Assembly (NCBI GenBank): GCA_002726515.1
Contig: PBTE01000025.1
Span: 1-43,543 of the forward strand
Length of the DNA: 43,543 nucleotides
Source: Planctomycetaceae bacterium
GTDB taxonomy: Bacteria > Planctomycetota > Planctomycetia > Pirellulales > Pirellulaceae
Direction: 5' to 3'
Positions 9,060-17,980 of the stretch are shown here, in pieces (position 1 is the stretch's first letter; the number at the start of each line of letters is the position of its first letter). The notes below the pieces were generated by a model. The model was not told the DNA's origin, ran no database searches, and was given only the letters and a program-made list of their open reading frames with translations. The position numbers and the translations under genes are program-made.

Positions 9060-10256
9060 ATGAGAAGTCGCCTACACACGATATTAACGTTTGTTGTTTC
9101 AGTCTACTGGGCGACTTGTGTCCTGCCGACCTCGGCCGACAACACCCAGGCAAACGGTGACAACGTTTCCATGGCGGGCCTCTCCGAACCACCCCGACCG
9201 GCGCCGGTGGCGACCGGCCAACTGGGGGGCGTCGACGTGCCCAGCGCCAATCTGCTCAAGGCCATGCACGGGCGACCCTATGTCCTGCACGCCCGGGGCG
9301 GCAAGCTGAACAAGGTGGTGGCCGAGAAAACCCTGTTACCCCATGACCCGGCGGCCTCACCGCAATCTGTCTACGCATACCTCGGGCCGGACGGTGCCAT
9401 TTATGCTCGCCTGGCCAATATCATGTGCAAGAGCACCGATGGGGGCAGAAGCTGGACACAGTACCCGGCAGCCAAATCGTTCGGCAAGTATGCCATGCTG
9501 GGAAATGGAATCCCAATCCTGGTCGGCATCTCCGCAGTCGTGAAGGATGCCGACTGGATGGTGATGTCTTCGGAGGATGAAGGCCGGAGCTGGCAGATCA
9601 TTGCGAACCTCCAGCACCCGCCGGGACACTACGGAGGGTTTTGTGCACTCGTCTCGTGGGCCGATGACGAGCTGTTGGCTTTGCAAAGCCTGATCCCTCA
9701 GCCCGAGAAACCGGGTGCGGAACCAACGCGAGGCGGTGCCCGTAGCCTGCGCAGCTCCGACGGAGGGAAAACCTGGAGACAAACCGGGGCGCTCTTGCTG
9801 CCGTGGTGCAGCGAGGGCGGCATTGTGCGGACACCGTCTGGCAAGTTGCTGGCTTCGTTGCGCTATCAACCGCCGGATCGCAAATTCAAGCACGTCGCTT
9901 TAGTCGATTCGCACGACAATGGAGCGTCCTGGCAAAACTTTCGTTTACTGACCAGCGAGTTCGGTCAGACGTTCAGTTGTCCGGTCGCACTTGCCGATGG
10001 CACGGTTGTCGTCGTCCATGACACCCGCTACGGTCCCGGCTCACCGGGCAGCCGGGCGATGATCAGCCGCGACGAAGGTCAAACGTGGGAAAATGAGGTG
10101 TACTACCTCGACCATACCACGTTCAGCGGCAGCTATAACACCAGTCTGGCGCTGGAAGACGGTACGATTTTGACCCTTGCCGCTTCGAGTCAGGCAGGAG
10201 ATTCAGTGTGGATTGGCACGACCGATGTGGTTGCCATCCGTTGGAAACCGAACTAG
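9060..10256 (+). CDS. Secreted Asp-box (sialidase-fold, BNR repeat) protein
   Basis: A 398-residue protein with a signal peptide (MRSRLHTILTFVVSVYWATC, cleavage near PTSA). Five Asp-box (SxDxGxxW) motifs are spread along the sequence: KSTDGGRSW, SSEDEGRSW, RSSDGGKTW, DSHDNGASW and SRDEGQTW. This spacing is typical of a six-bladed sialidase-like propeller. The F/YRIP motif and the arginine triad of true GH33 sialidases are not apparent, in contrast to the protein at 19057-20763. The substrate is therefore open: another glycosidase or a carbohydrate-binding propeller are both possible. The frame is open from a GTG at 9000, but the ATG at 9060 gives the signal peptide. It is probably exported and is monocistronic. 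Confidence 0.8.
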   Translation: MRSRLHTILTFVVSVYWATCVLPTSADNTQANGDNVSMAGLSEPPRPAPVATGQLGGVDVPSANLLKAMHGRPYVLHARGGKLNKVVAEKTLLPHDPAASPQSVYAYLGPDGAIYARLANIMCKSTDGGRSWTQYPAAKSFGKYAMLGNGIPILVGISAVVKDADWMVMSSEDEGRSWQIIANLQHPPGHYGGFCALVSWADDELLALQSLIPQPEKPGAEPTRGGARSLRSSDGGKTWRQTGALLLPWCSEGGIVRTPSGKLLASLRYQPPDRKFKHVALVDSHDNGASWQNFRLLTSEFGQTFSCPVALADGTVVVVHDTRYGPGSPGSRAMISRDEGQTWENEVYYLDHTTFSGSYNTSLALEDGTILTLAASSQAGDSVWIGTTDVVAIRWKPN

Positions 10257-10612
10257 GCACGTCCCCTTTGTTGAGGTCAATCGTTAACGACGAAGGCTGT
10301 CATTGAATGGGGCCACCGTGGATGTCTTTTGCATTTACCGACCGGCCCACACTAAAACCCAGGCTGTTCCGAACCGCTAAACGTAGTCTCTGCCTGCAAA
10401 ACAAGGACTGACGAGCTTCCGGTGAAAAGCAAAAGTAGCGACGGAAAATAAGATTTGATTCTCATGACAAGTCCCAAACCTGAATGATGGGCGTTTTGAT
10501 CCGCCACCGGTCGGACCGGGACGGATGGAGGTCAGCATAAAACCGCGCCCAACAATGCCAAATCGCTTGGCGCGGTGTTTGACGCAGCTCCGCGAAAACC
10601 GAATTGCCGCCC
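10257..10612. other. 356-bp convergent intergenic region
   Basis: The region lies between the ends of the Asp-box gene (+) and the SGNH gene (-). Apart from the hairpin at 10542-10576, I see no gene, repeat or motif here. Minus-strand open frames in it lack ribosome binding sites and known motifs. Confidence 0.5.
10542..10576 (-). terminator. Putative intrinsic terminator of the SGNH hydrolase gene
   Basis: On the minus strand, ACCGCGCC and GGCGCGGT form a perfect 8-bp GC-rich stem around a 19-nt loop, followed directly by TTTTAT. It starts 37 bp after the SGNH stop codon. The loop is long and the T-run short, so efficiency is uncertain. Confidence 0.45.
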
Positions 10613-11629
10613 TCATTGGACGATCTGGTTAAAAAAGTCATGCCGCTGAAAATAGTCATAGATCAAATCGGCAATGATCTTGTCTCCTGCGGGCGTTGCA
10701 TGAATTCCATCGCTCTTGAAACAGAGTTGCCGCTTGAGCGGGTATTCCTGGAACAACTTGTCAAATTCTTCAGCGAGGTCGATGAGGTGGACACCCTCCT
10801 CGCTCGCAACCTCCCTCACAGCGCCGACATATTCCTGATGCAACGAAACCAACTCATTTAAATTCGTCAGGCCCCGCTCCGCCAAGTATTGCGGCTCCTC
10901 ACCTTTCACATGGGATGATGGTGCCGTGATCAGCACCGGAATGATCCCGTTTTCAGCGGCAATTCGGGTGATTTGGCGCAAGTTGCTCTTGAAGTCCGCA
11001 AGTGAAACCCGGGGAGGACGTAATTCTGTCGTGTTCGTCTTGTACTGCCTGATGAAGACCGACTGGAACAGCTGCACTAATCTCAACCGGTTGAGCTGCA
11101 ACAACCAGCCGGGGTGATCTCGATTGAATCTACCGACGTCTTTGTCCTCGACACCAAAACTGGCCCAATGATCATTCCATCCATAGTAGACCGTGATGAT
11201 CTTGGGCTTGACGGCCAGCACATCTCGTTTCAACTGTTGCAACCCCTGATAGGTCGTCCAACCACTGACACCCACGTTGATCACACTGGCAGGTGGACGC
11301 GTTTGATCCTCCTTCATGATGGATCTGAAATACGCGACATATTTTCCCGATTCGGTACATGAACAACCCATAAATACGATGGCTGGTTTTTTTTCCCGCC
11401 ATTGTTCCAGGACACTCTCGTAGTTCTGCGGGGCCCACAGCAGGTCCTGGTCGGCGTAGTAAAGTTGCTTCATGGTGACCGGATCAGGCCAGCCATACTC
11501 GATCTTGCTCAAATGCAGATTGAATTCAAAGCCGGTCACGCGCAGCAAGAGTTCACCGACTCCCAACGCAAACAACACAGCAACCAGCACGGCCAGAAGA
11601 CTGAACATTATTTTTTTGTGCGGCTGCAT
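10613..11629 (-). CDS. Membrane-anchored SGNH/GDSL hydrolase-like protein
   Basis: A 338-residue protein with one N-terminal membrane anchor (KIMFSLLAVLVAVLFALGVG) and an SGNH domain facing outward. The blocks are visible: FMGCSCTESG (block I, with GCS in place of the usual GDS), NVGVSGWTT (block II Gly), YYGWNDHW (block III, G-x-N-D) and SDGIHATPAG (block V, D-x-x-H). SGNH enzymes are esterases, lipases or O-acetyl/acyl transferases and esterases on glycans. The ATG at 11629 is preferred to the upstream TTG at 11660-11662. It follows the AftB-like glycosyltransferase on the same strand with a 164-bp gap, suggesting that it edits acyl groups on a surface glycan; that role is inference. Confidence 0.8.
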   Translation of the reverse strand: MQPHKKIMFSLLAVLVAVLFALGVGELLLRVTGFEFNLHLSKIEYGWPDPVTMKQLYYADQDLLWAPQNYESVLEQWREKKPAIVFMGCSCTESGKYVAYFRSIMKEDQTRPPASVINVGVSGWTTYQGLQQLKRDVLAVKPKIITVYYGWNDHWASFGVEDKDVGRFNRDHPGWLLQLNRLRLVQLFQSVFIRQYKTNTTELRPPRVSLADFKSNLRQITRIAAENGIIPVLITAPSSHVKGEEPQYLAERGLTNLNELVSLHQEYVGAVREVASEEGVHLIDLAEEFDKLFQEYPLKRQLCFKSDGIHATPAGDKIIADLIYDYFQRHDFFNQIVQ

Positions 11630-11793
11630 GTTACTTGTCCGGACAACTTGTTGATGAATCAACCCTGACTCATTGAAAGCGGTTTCACAATTCCGTTACT
11701 CTCTCCCACAAACACCCAAAGTCGGCTCTTGGCGTGATGCCTGTCCTGCCTGGTTGGTGAAATCGTTTTCAGAGTCGTGGCCAACTTGTCGAC

Positions 11794-13536
11794 TCACCTC
11801 GACGGGGTTGAAGCCCCTGTTCTCCTGGGTGGGTCAACATTTCCATGTTTTTTCCACCAGGATCTCTCTAACTCATAAATTTCATCTGCGGTCAGCGGTT
11901 TTTTTCGGACCCTGGTGGTGATTCTCGATTCTGCGCGTATTACGTTAGGCCGGAAGCTTTGGATGTAGCCGGGAGGTGGACGTCGCGTGTGCGCCATCAC
12001 ACGAACCTGCTCTTTTGGTACAGGAGTTCTGGCTACCACAAAATCATTCAGACCGTGAAAGTCCAGTACATTGGCGTGTGGCATGACCCAGGCCGGAACT
12101 CCGACCGTTCCTTCCACAAACACGGGAAATCCGTCCCGAGACATCCCCAATCCCTCTTGTCGAGACGGATAGAGACTCAATTGGTGTTTCCAGAATGCCT
12201 TGTGCTCCTGATGACGCATGCCAACATGATGCACAATCAGCCAGGATTGGACCTCGTCAAACAGCCGGGCGTACCACTTCAGGGGCTGTGGCCAAGCCGA
12301 GGCAATCGGTACGCGCATGATGTGCGTTTCCTGTCGCGTGTCCAGGTGACGTGTTAGCGCCCAATGGGTCCATGGAACGGGCAGGGAAAGTATAACGAGT
12401 GCACTTGACCAGGCAATCGCCTGCCATCTTCCTGCCTGCAAGCGATTGATGCACCACACAAAGGAGATAAAACAAAAAGGTATGATGTGGTTATAAACTC
12501 TGTATTCAAAGTGATCGCCACCAACGATCAGGGTGTAATATGCAACATGGGCCAGAAGTGACAGCGTGACGACAACAGTCACCACTGGTCCGGCCATGAG
12601 AAATTCTCTCCAGCGGGTTTTCCAAGTGGTTTCAGGTTGCGTATCACAGATCCTCTTCATCGACCTCAACCATCCCAGACCCACCGCGACAAGCATAGCG
12701 ATCACCAACCAGATCGCATATTCCAAGATAAAGGACAGGGCGTAGCGAGCACCGCTCTGAGGCCAGGCTTCTACGACTTTGGCATAGTAGGTATTGGGAA
12801 GCCATGACCTGTAAAACCAAAGTCTCCATCCCATGTGTGCCAAAACCAACAGGAGTGGACTGGCACAAAAAACCACGTGCCAGACTTTTCTTCTTTCCCC
12901 AGCGCGAAAGGCCAGTAATGCGACAATGACAATGGTCGCCAGACAGAAGAGCAACCCATCTGGACGGGTCAGCGCGATGCATGCAGCCGTACTGGATCCC
13001 CACAGAACTTGTCGGGTCGGACTGACAATCGACGTGAAGACAAAGATCCGGACGGTCACCAGAAAACAAAACATGGCGGTTTCTAGACCCGAACTGCTCC
13101 AAGCAAGATAACTTCGGTTGAGAAGCAGAAAGATTATCAGCATCGCCACAAAAAGGAGCCGGGAGTTTTGCAACCGGCCAGACCACTGCATGCGGAAGAG
13201 TAGCAGTCCGCTGACGAAAAGGGTGAGGTAAGAAAAGAAAAAAGCAATTCCGTTGGCAGACTCTGGGGGCTCGATGCCCGTCACCTTCCAGGCGAGGTCC
13301 AAGATCACGACCCACAAAAAACTCGTGTAACCCTCGACGGGCTGGAAAGGAGCCGCATTCCATACGTAACCCAGCCCCAACACGCTGTTACTCACGTAGC
13401 GAAAGGCAATGTATGCGTCATCCGTCAGAAACCAGAAGAGTTGCCAGCCCTTGTAGAGTCCGGCTCCGGCTGCAAGGAATAAACACAGGAAAATGACTCG
13501 CTCTGATATCGCACTGCGACCACGGACACGACTCAT
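11794..13536 (-). CDS. Polytopic AftB-like GT-C glycosyltransferase
   Basis: A 580-residue membrane protein with roughly ten transmembrane segments and a C-terminal extracytoplasmic domain (from about residue 400). The N-terminal signature, LTDDAYIAFRYVSN then PVEGYTSFLWV, is that of a GT-C family related to mycobacterial AftB-type arabinofuranosyltransferases. The DD pair in the first loop is the likely catalytic site, acting on a polyprenyl-phosphate sugar. A later WRLWFYRSWLPNTYYAK segment is shared with the paralog at 14042-15748 (WRFDYYGWPFPNTYYAK). The ATG start is clear. It precedes the SGNH gene on the same strand and is divergent from its paralog. The sugar and acceptor are unknown. 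Confidence 0.75.
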   Translation of the reverse strand: MSRVRGRSAISERVIFLCLFLAAGAGLYKGWQLFWFLTDDAYIAFRYVSNSVLGLGYVWNAAPFQPVEGYTSFLWVVILDLAWKVTGIEPPESANGIAFFFSYLTLFVSGLLLFRMQWSGRLQNSRLLFVAMLIIFLLLNRSYLAWSSSGLETAMFCFLVTVRIFVFTSIVSPTRQVLWGSSTAACIALTRPDGLLFCLATIVIVALLAFRAGERRKVWHVVFCASPLLLVLAHMGWRLWFYRSWLPNTYYAKVVEAWPQSGARYALSFILEYAIWLVIAMLVAVGLGWLRSMKRICDTQPETTWKTRWREFLMAGPVVTVVVTLSLLAHVAYYTLIVGGDHFEYRVYNHIIPFCFISFVWCINRLQAGRWQAIAWSSALVILSLPVPWTHWALTRHLDTRQETHIMRVPIASAWPQPLKWYARLFDEVQSWLIVHHVGMRHQEHKAFWKHQLSLYPSRQEGLGMSRDGFPVFVEGTVGVPAWVMPHANVLDFHGLNDFVVARTPVPKEQVRVMAHTRRPPPGYIQSFRPNVIRAESRITTRVRKKPLTADEIYELERSWWKKHGNVDPPRRTGASTPSR

Positions 13537-14041
13537 GGTACGGTTAGTTCATCCGTTCTGGCGGGACATGGGGGAAACTCGATTCCGCATGACGATAACA
13601 GGTCACACTACTGTCAAACGGTGGAGCGCCTCGACCGTACACGGAGTTTCCCAGCGGGTCAATCATGATTTCGAAAAACCAAATTCGGAGTCGGCAAGAA
13701 TCCCCTCTCCGGCACCCCTTCAGGAAAAGACTCCATCCCCTGAATCGGTTCCGACTCGTCACCGCGCCTGTCTTTCGCCACATCCGGGGGACACAATTTG
13801 GATAAAGCAACCAACCGCCCTGGTAATTTCTCGCAAATTGCTGTCTCGTCATCCTGGTTACCGACCCATTAAGATTGAAGGATCAGGACCCTTTGATTTA
13901 AAACTACAGAACCATTGGGCCGCTGACTGCCTGAGTCCCGGCAATAAATTGCGGCACACGGATCAGCAAAACCATCACGCATACTCAGCAGTTAACCGCC
14001 GAGGCTGTCCCTCACAACTCTAAACGGAAGTAAGAAATTCA
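13537..14041. other. 505-bp region between two divergent paralogous glycosyltransferases
   Basis: It presumably contains both promoters. A plus-strand open frame runs across it (13493-14023) and a minus-strand one covers 13544-13852; neither has a ribosome binding site, hydrophobic pattern or familiar motif. A 7-bp inverted repeat (GAGTCGG near 13687, CCGACTC near 13751) is the only symmetry I noticed. No gene is called. Confidence 0.45.
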
Positions 14042-15748
14042 TTGATTGAATCCTTGTCAAGGCGCCGTCTGACGTTTGTGATTTGTGTGGCCAGCGCCAG
14101 TTGGGGACTCTATTGGGCCTATCAATACGCCTGGGTTTGCGACGACGCTTTCATTTCATTTCGCTACGCTCGTAATCTTGTGGAAGGACATGGCCTCGTG
14201 TTCAACGAGGGAGAACACGTCGAAGGCTACACCAATTTTCTTTGGACAGTCATGATCGCTGCCGGTATGGGCCTGACCCTGGATCCCGTGTGGCTGTCCA
14301 TCGTTTTAGGCATCACTTGTTACGCGGGACTTGTCGCAGTGCTGTTGTGGGCCAGTCGACACGGACCCGGTGGTTTATCAACTCTTCCCTTCGCAGCGAT
14401 TGCAGTCCTGCTTCACCGCGACCTGCAGGTTTACGCAACCAGTGGTCTGGAAACAGCGTTATTCACATTCCTGGTCACTGCGGGCGTGCTCGCTTTGACC
14501 ATACCCAGCCGACCGTTGGTTCTAAGCGCTGGTGTTCTACTCACACTGGCGGCTCTCACCCGGCCTGAAGGACTGCTCGTGGCGGGACTGGCCGGCCTGT
14601 GGCTACTGGCCGTGGCAAAACCGGGATGGAAGATGGTACTGAGATATGCCCTGCCACTGCTGCTTGTTTATCCGGCCTACTGGTTTTGGCGATTTGACTA
14701 CTACGGCTGGCCTTTTCCCAACACGTATTACGCCAAGAGCGGTTACCTGACCTACTACGGCCAAGGCATCCGCTACCTGTGGCTCTACGTGTCAACTTAT
14801 TACGTTCTCTGGGCCGTGCCATTGGCCTTGGCCACACTGCTGTGGCAAGCGGTGTCCCGACATAAATTGGCCGCTCAGGAAGGCCGTGTGTTGCTGCTGG
14901 CCGGATCGTTGGTACTGCTCTACACATTCTACGTGGTGCGAGTAGGTGGTGACTTTATGTTTGCTCGCTTCCTGCTCCCCATCACCCCCCTGGCATTCGT
15001 CCTGGTGGAACATGCCCTGGGAATTCTCTTGACTTCACCCTGCTGGCGGTTGGCAGTTGTGACCCTATTGGTGCTGGGGGTCGGGCTTCGCTCCCAGCCG
15101 TACGAGCAACCCCGTCAGCGGCATTACGGGATTACTGACGAGTGGCATCATTACCCGCCAGATGCTATCCAACGGGCGCAGCGTAACGGAACTGCTTTGG
15201 CAACCTATGTCCGGGAACCGGACATGGTGGCGGGCTTCGGGGGCACACGGGCTATGCTGGTCTACTATGCGAACATTCCTACTGCGATTGAGATTTCGAC
15301 AGGACTGACGGACGAGTTTGTGGCACATCAGTCAATTTCCCAGCGCCGACGACCGGGGCATGAGAAACCTGCTCCGATGGACTACCTGATCAAGCGCGGC
15401 GCCTGTTTGTCTTTCACGGACTCTCCACCACAGGCTCCTCTGAAACTGATACGATTTTTGGGGACCGATGGGACGGAGGTGCGGGCGACAATCAACTACT
15501 ACGACGGAGAATACCTGGAGAGTTTACAAGGTCGTGAGGGCGTGGAATTTCTCCACCTACCGACCTGGTTGGACAACTACATCAAGACAACACTCCCCAG
15601 GGCCGAGCAGCAGGAAGTCCGCCAACTTCTGAATTTTCTGGATGATTTCTACTTTCAACACAACGAAGACCCGCTGCACCGCGCTGCGTTGCTGCAGCAG
15701 ATCGGTGAATCCGGTCGCCCGTCACAGGAAGAAGCAGGAAGTTCCTGA
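14042..15748 (+). CDS. Polytopic AftB-like GT-C glycosyltransferase, paralog
   Basis: A 568-residue polytopic membrane protein with the family signature CDDAFISFRYARNLVEGHG and VEGYTNFLWTV, a central WPFPNTYYAK motif and a hydrophilic C-terminal domain. The latter contains GLTDEFVAHQSI-RRRPGHEK, typical of bacterial members of this family. The DD pair of the first outer loop is the expected catalytic site. The start is a TTG with GGAAG upstream (spacing about 11 nt), acceptable but not certain. It is the paralog of the minus-strand gene at 11794-13536, and the two share domain order throughout. It probably transfers a sugar from a polyprenyl-phosphate donor to a surface glycan or lipid. It ends ~170 bp before a structured convergent intergenic segment. 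Confidence 0.75.
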   Translation: MIESLSRRRLTFVICVASASWGLYWAYQYAWVCDDAFISFRYARNLVEGHGLVFNEGEHVEGYTNFLWTVMIAAGMGLTLDPVWLSIVLGITCYAGLVAVLLWASRHGPGGLSTLPFAAIAVLLHRDLQVYATSGLETALFTFLVTAGVLALTIPSRPLVLSAGVLLTLAALTRPEGLLVAGLAGLWLLAVAKPGWKMVLRYALPLLLVYPAYWFWRFDYYGWPFPNTYYAKSGYLTYYGQGIRYLWLYVSTYYVLWAVPLALATLLWQAVSRHKLAAQEGRVLLLAGSLVLLYTFYVVRVGGDFMFARFLLPITPLAFVLVEHALGILLTSPCWRLAVVTLLVLGVGLRSQPYEQPRQRHYGITDEWHHYPPDAIQRAQRNGTALATYVREPDMVAGFGGTRAMLVYYANIPTAIEISTGLTDEFVAHQSISQRRRPGHEKPAPMDYLIKRGACLSFTDSPPQAPLKLIRFLGTDGTEVRATINYYDGEYLESLQGREGVEFLHLPTWLDNYIKTTLPRAEQQEVRQLLNFLDDFYFQHNEDPLHRAALLQQIGESGRPSQEEAGSS

Positions 15749-15811
15749 CTTGCGGGCAATGGTTCCCATCGCGGTACCGTCTGCCAATTTTGCAGCACGC
15801 GAGCAGAACAG

Positions 15812-15879
15812 AGACTCACCTGTACCTTTGGCGATCTCGCGGATCGGGGAGCAGCACACTGTTGTCTGTAGGTGAGTCT
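15812..15879. other. Nested stem structure of unknown role
   Basis: AGACTCACCT (15812-15821) and AGGTGAGTCT (15870-15879) form a perfect 10-bp inverted repeat around 48 nt. Inside the loop, CGATC and GATCG form a further hairpin with a TCGCG loop. It lies between convergent genes. It may be a structured RNA element, a 3'-end structure or chance symmetry; it does not fold as a tRNA. Confidence 0.4.
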
Positions 15880-15922
15880 GGCTGGAAATCGTGGTCTTCG
15901 GTCGTTCCACAAAATTTTTCCG

Positions 15923-15953
15923 AAAACTGTCGGCGACTTTGTCGACAAGTTTT
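15923..15953. terminator. Bidirectional intrinsic terminator
   Basis: AAAACTGTCG (15923-15932) pairs with CGACAAGTTTT (15943-15953), a 10-bp stem with one bulged A and a 10-nt loop. An A-tract on one side and a T-tract on the other make it read as a hairpin plus T-run from both strands. It sits between the convergent glycosyltransferase and epimerase genes and touches the epimerase stop codon. Confidence 0.55.
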
Positions 15954-16813
15954 CACGCCACCTGCCGCTCCGCGTCCTTCATGTGACTGATTGCCTGTTG
16001 GACGACGGTCTTCCAATCCGGCTTGGCCGGTACACTGTCCATGGACAGGTAGCCCGTAAAATTCATTTCCTGAAGAGTTTTGGCAATCCCGGGGAAGTCC
16101 AGGTGTCCCGTACCGAGAATGGCGCGGTTGCTCTCAGCCAGATGAATATGCATCAACCGTGTTCCGATCGATTGAAGGGTTTCGATGATCGGTCCATCCG
16201 CCATGTTCATGTGATAAAAATCAGCCTGCAACCCCAGATTGTCCATACCGATCTCGTCAATGACACGCTGCGCATCCGGGATTGTGTTCATATATCCGGC
16301 ATGCGCCTCAAATTTATTGACCGGTTCGATGGTGATGTTGACATTCTTGGGCGCTGCGTACTCGCTAATCTCTCGGGCTGAGCGGATAAATTGATTGTGC
16401 AACGTGTCGATCGGTGTCGAAGACAACGGATATTCATTCTCGATAGGACAGGCACAAATTTCGAACAGTGGTGGATCCTCAAACTCGGTGGCCAGGTCCA
16501 CAGAACGCTTGGCATAGCCCACACCGCGCTCGCGGACCGACTCGTCAGTCGAGCACAGGTCCCGTTGCTCGCCGCAGTGCCAGGGTGCCCAGGCACCAAG
16601 CAGCGCGGGCACCTTCAACCCCAGCGAAAAGGCCAAATCACGCACCTCGTGGAACTGCTTCCGGTCGATCCTGTCCGGTTCCGCATCCATGTCCACACCG
16701 TCGTAGCCGGCCTCGGCAATCGTCTCGAGCACCTCGTGCGGGTGTTCCCAAACACTGCACCCGGCGTCACCAGTCGTCAAAACGTTAAGCACCACAGAAT
16801 ACCTGAGACCCAT
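15953..16813 (-). CDS. Sugar phosphate isomerase/epimerase (tagatose-3-epimerase-like)
   Basis: A 286-residue TIM-barrel protein of the AP-endonuclease-2/xylose-isomerase-like family. The metal-site pattern of D-tagatose/psicose 3-epimerases is visible: E163 in TIEPVN, D198 and H201 in LQADFYHMN, and H224/E227 in MHIHLAES, followed by GTGHLDF. These enzymes epimerise free or phosphorylated ketoses in the cytoplasm; no signal peptide is present. The ATG at 16813 has GGAGG 8 nt upstream, which rules out the TTG five codons earlier. It is the last gene of the minus-strand run HAD phosphatase, PfkB kinase, epimerase, 107 bp after the kinase. The true substrate is unknown. Hydroxypyruvate isomerase is an alternative family reading. 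Confidence 0.82.
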   Translation of the reverse strand: MGLRYSVVLNVLTTGDAGCSVWEHPHEVLETIAEAGYDGVDMDAEPDRIDRKQFHEVRDLAFSLGLKVPALLGAWAPWHCGEQRDLCSTDESVRERGVGYAKRSVDLATEFEDPPLFEICACPIENEYPLSSTPIDTLHNQFIRSAREISEYAAPKNVNITIEPVNKFEAHAGYMNTIPDAQRVIDEIGMDNLGLQADFYHMNMADGPIIETLQSIGTRLMHIHLAESNRAILGTGHLDFPGIAKTLQEMNFTGYLSMDSVPAKPDWKTVVQQAISHMKDAERQVA

Positions 16814-16821
16814 GACCCGAT

Positions 16822-16826
16822 CCTCC
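16822..16826 (-). promoter_or_regulatory. Ribosome binding site of the epimerase gene
   Basis: GGAGG on the minus strand, 8 nt upstream of the ATG at 16813. It overlaps the alternative TTG start region and so decides in favour of the ATG. Confidence 0.8.
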
Positions 16827-16920
16827 AAATAAATTCAAACCACTGAGAAAGTCAAATTGGTTTGTCAGCAGGCCCTTCCTGTTGAAAGGTGAAATCGACA
16901 AACTCCGCCTTCGCCAGCTT

Positions 16921-17964
16921 CTATTGTGTCGATACCTGCTCCCACCGGGACAGAACCTGAGCAGGATCAGCAACCCCGGTCGTCTCTAATTGTTGTACCG
17001 TCACGGAAGCTACCAGGTTACCCACCACTGCCGCTTCCACTTCACTGGCACCGGCCAGTCGTGATGTGACAATCCCGCTGGTGGTACTGTCCCCGGCTCC
17101 TACAGTATCAACCGGTCCCACTGACGGGTAGCCGGGTACTTTCTCGTCATCCTGTCCCGCTCTGGCAACCAGCATTCCCTCGGCTCCGAGGGTACAGTAG
17201 ACCGTATTGCCGGTCCGCTGCGACAATTTCCGCGCGGCCCTGTTCGCATTCTGACCGCTCTGACTTGTCAATCCGGCTGCCCTGGTGATTTCAGAACCAT
17301 TTCCTTTAAGAACGCCGAAATCAAAACGTGACAAAAACTGGCGACTGTCAATCATGATCATTTTGTCGGGATTTGACCTGAAAAGTTGCCCTAAACAACG
17401 GCGCACCTCACCATTAACAACCCCCCAATCCTCTTCGTTGACCTGATCGAGAACAATCAGCCCGTCAGCCAATGTATGAACCTGCTTCAAACGCTGGCAA
17501 ATCTGCCGGCTTGTTTCTTCGGACATGGGGCCACGCGTTCTCACGTCAAGGCGATTGAGTTCACGCCATTTGCCAGCAGCGTCCTGTTTCAACGGTTTTG
17601 TGTAAGTCGGCGTCAAGCGGTGAGGATCGCAAACGATAAAGGACGTATCTACTGCCAGTCCAGATAACTGCTGACGGAGATCGTATCCGTGGCCGTCGTC
17701 ACCCAACACCGTAAGCGGCACAATCTGTCCCACATTGAGAGCGGCTAAGTTACTGATCACCGTCCCCAGAGCACCAGGTGCGTTTCGCAGCGTGGACACC
17801 TGGTAGGCTTCTATTTGCGTCTCCACGGATAACTCGTGCACCCCCGGGACAATCTCTAGATACCGATCCAAAAACAAGTCTCCGACCACTCCAATGGTGA
17901 GGTCCGAAAACTGCCCCAGCAGATGTTCAAGTTTTTCTCGACTGATCAATGATTCGTACCGCAT
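16921..17964 (-). CDS. PfkB-family sugar kinase, RfaE/HldE kinase-domain-like
   Basis: A 347-residue cytoplasmic PfkB/ribokinase-family protein. The opening GVVGDLFLDRYLEIVPG resembles the kinase domain of RfaE/HldE (heptose-7-phosphate kinase). The PfkB signature near the C-terminus is PVDTVGAGD (residues 285-292), with D292 as catalytic base and GAGD as anion hole. The usual sugar-binding GGAxNVA motif is replaced by APGALGTV around residue 62, and no nucleotidyltransferase domain follows, so true heptose activity is unproven. The ATG start lies 16 bp after the stop of the HAD gene, implying co-transcription and coupled action on the same phosphosugar. The epimerase gene follows. Confidence 0.8.
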   Translation of the reverse strand: MRYESLISREKLEHLLGQFSDLTIGVVGDLFLDRYLEIVPGVHELSVETQIEAYQVSTLRNAPGALGTVISNLAALNVGQIVPLTVLGDDGHGYDLRQQLSGLAVDTSFIVCDPHRLTPTYTKPLKQDAAGKWRELNRLDVRTRGPMSEETSRQICQRLKQVHTLADGLIVLDQVNEEDWGVVNGEVRRCLGQLFRSNPDKMIMIDSRQFLSRFDFGVLKGNGSEITRAAGLTSQSGQNANRAARKLSQRTGNTVYCTLGAEGMLVARAGQDDEKVPGYPSVGPVDTVGAGDSTTSGIVTSRLAGASEVEAAVVGNLVASVTVQQLETTGVADPAQVLSRWEQVSTQ

Positions 17965-17980
17965 CTTTGCCAGGCGGTAA

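Noticed and set aside
12644..13363. 239-codon minus-strand open frame in another frame
   Set aside because: It lies inside the AftB-like glycosyltransferase gene, whose DDAYIAFRY frame is the real one.
13493..14023. 176-codon plus-strand open frame in the glycosyltransferase spacer
   Set aside because: No ribosome binding site or recognisable motif; its start overlaps the opposite-strand glycosyltransferase gene.
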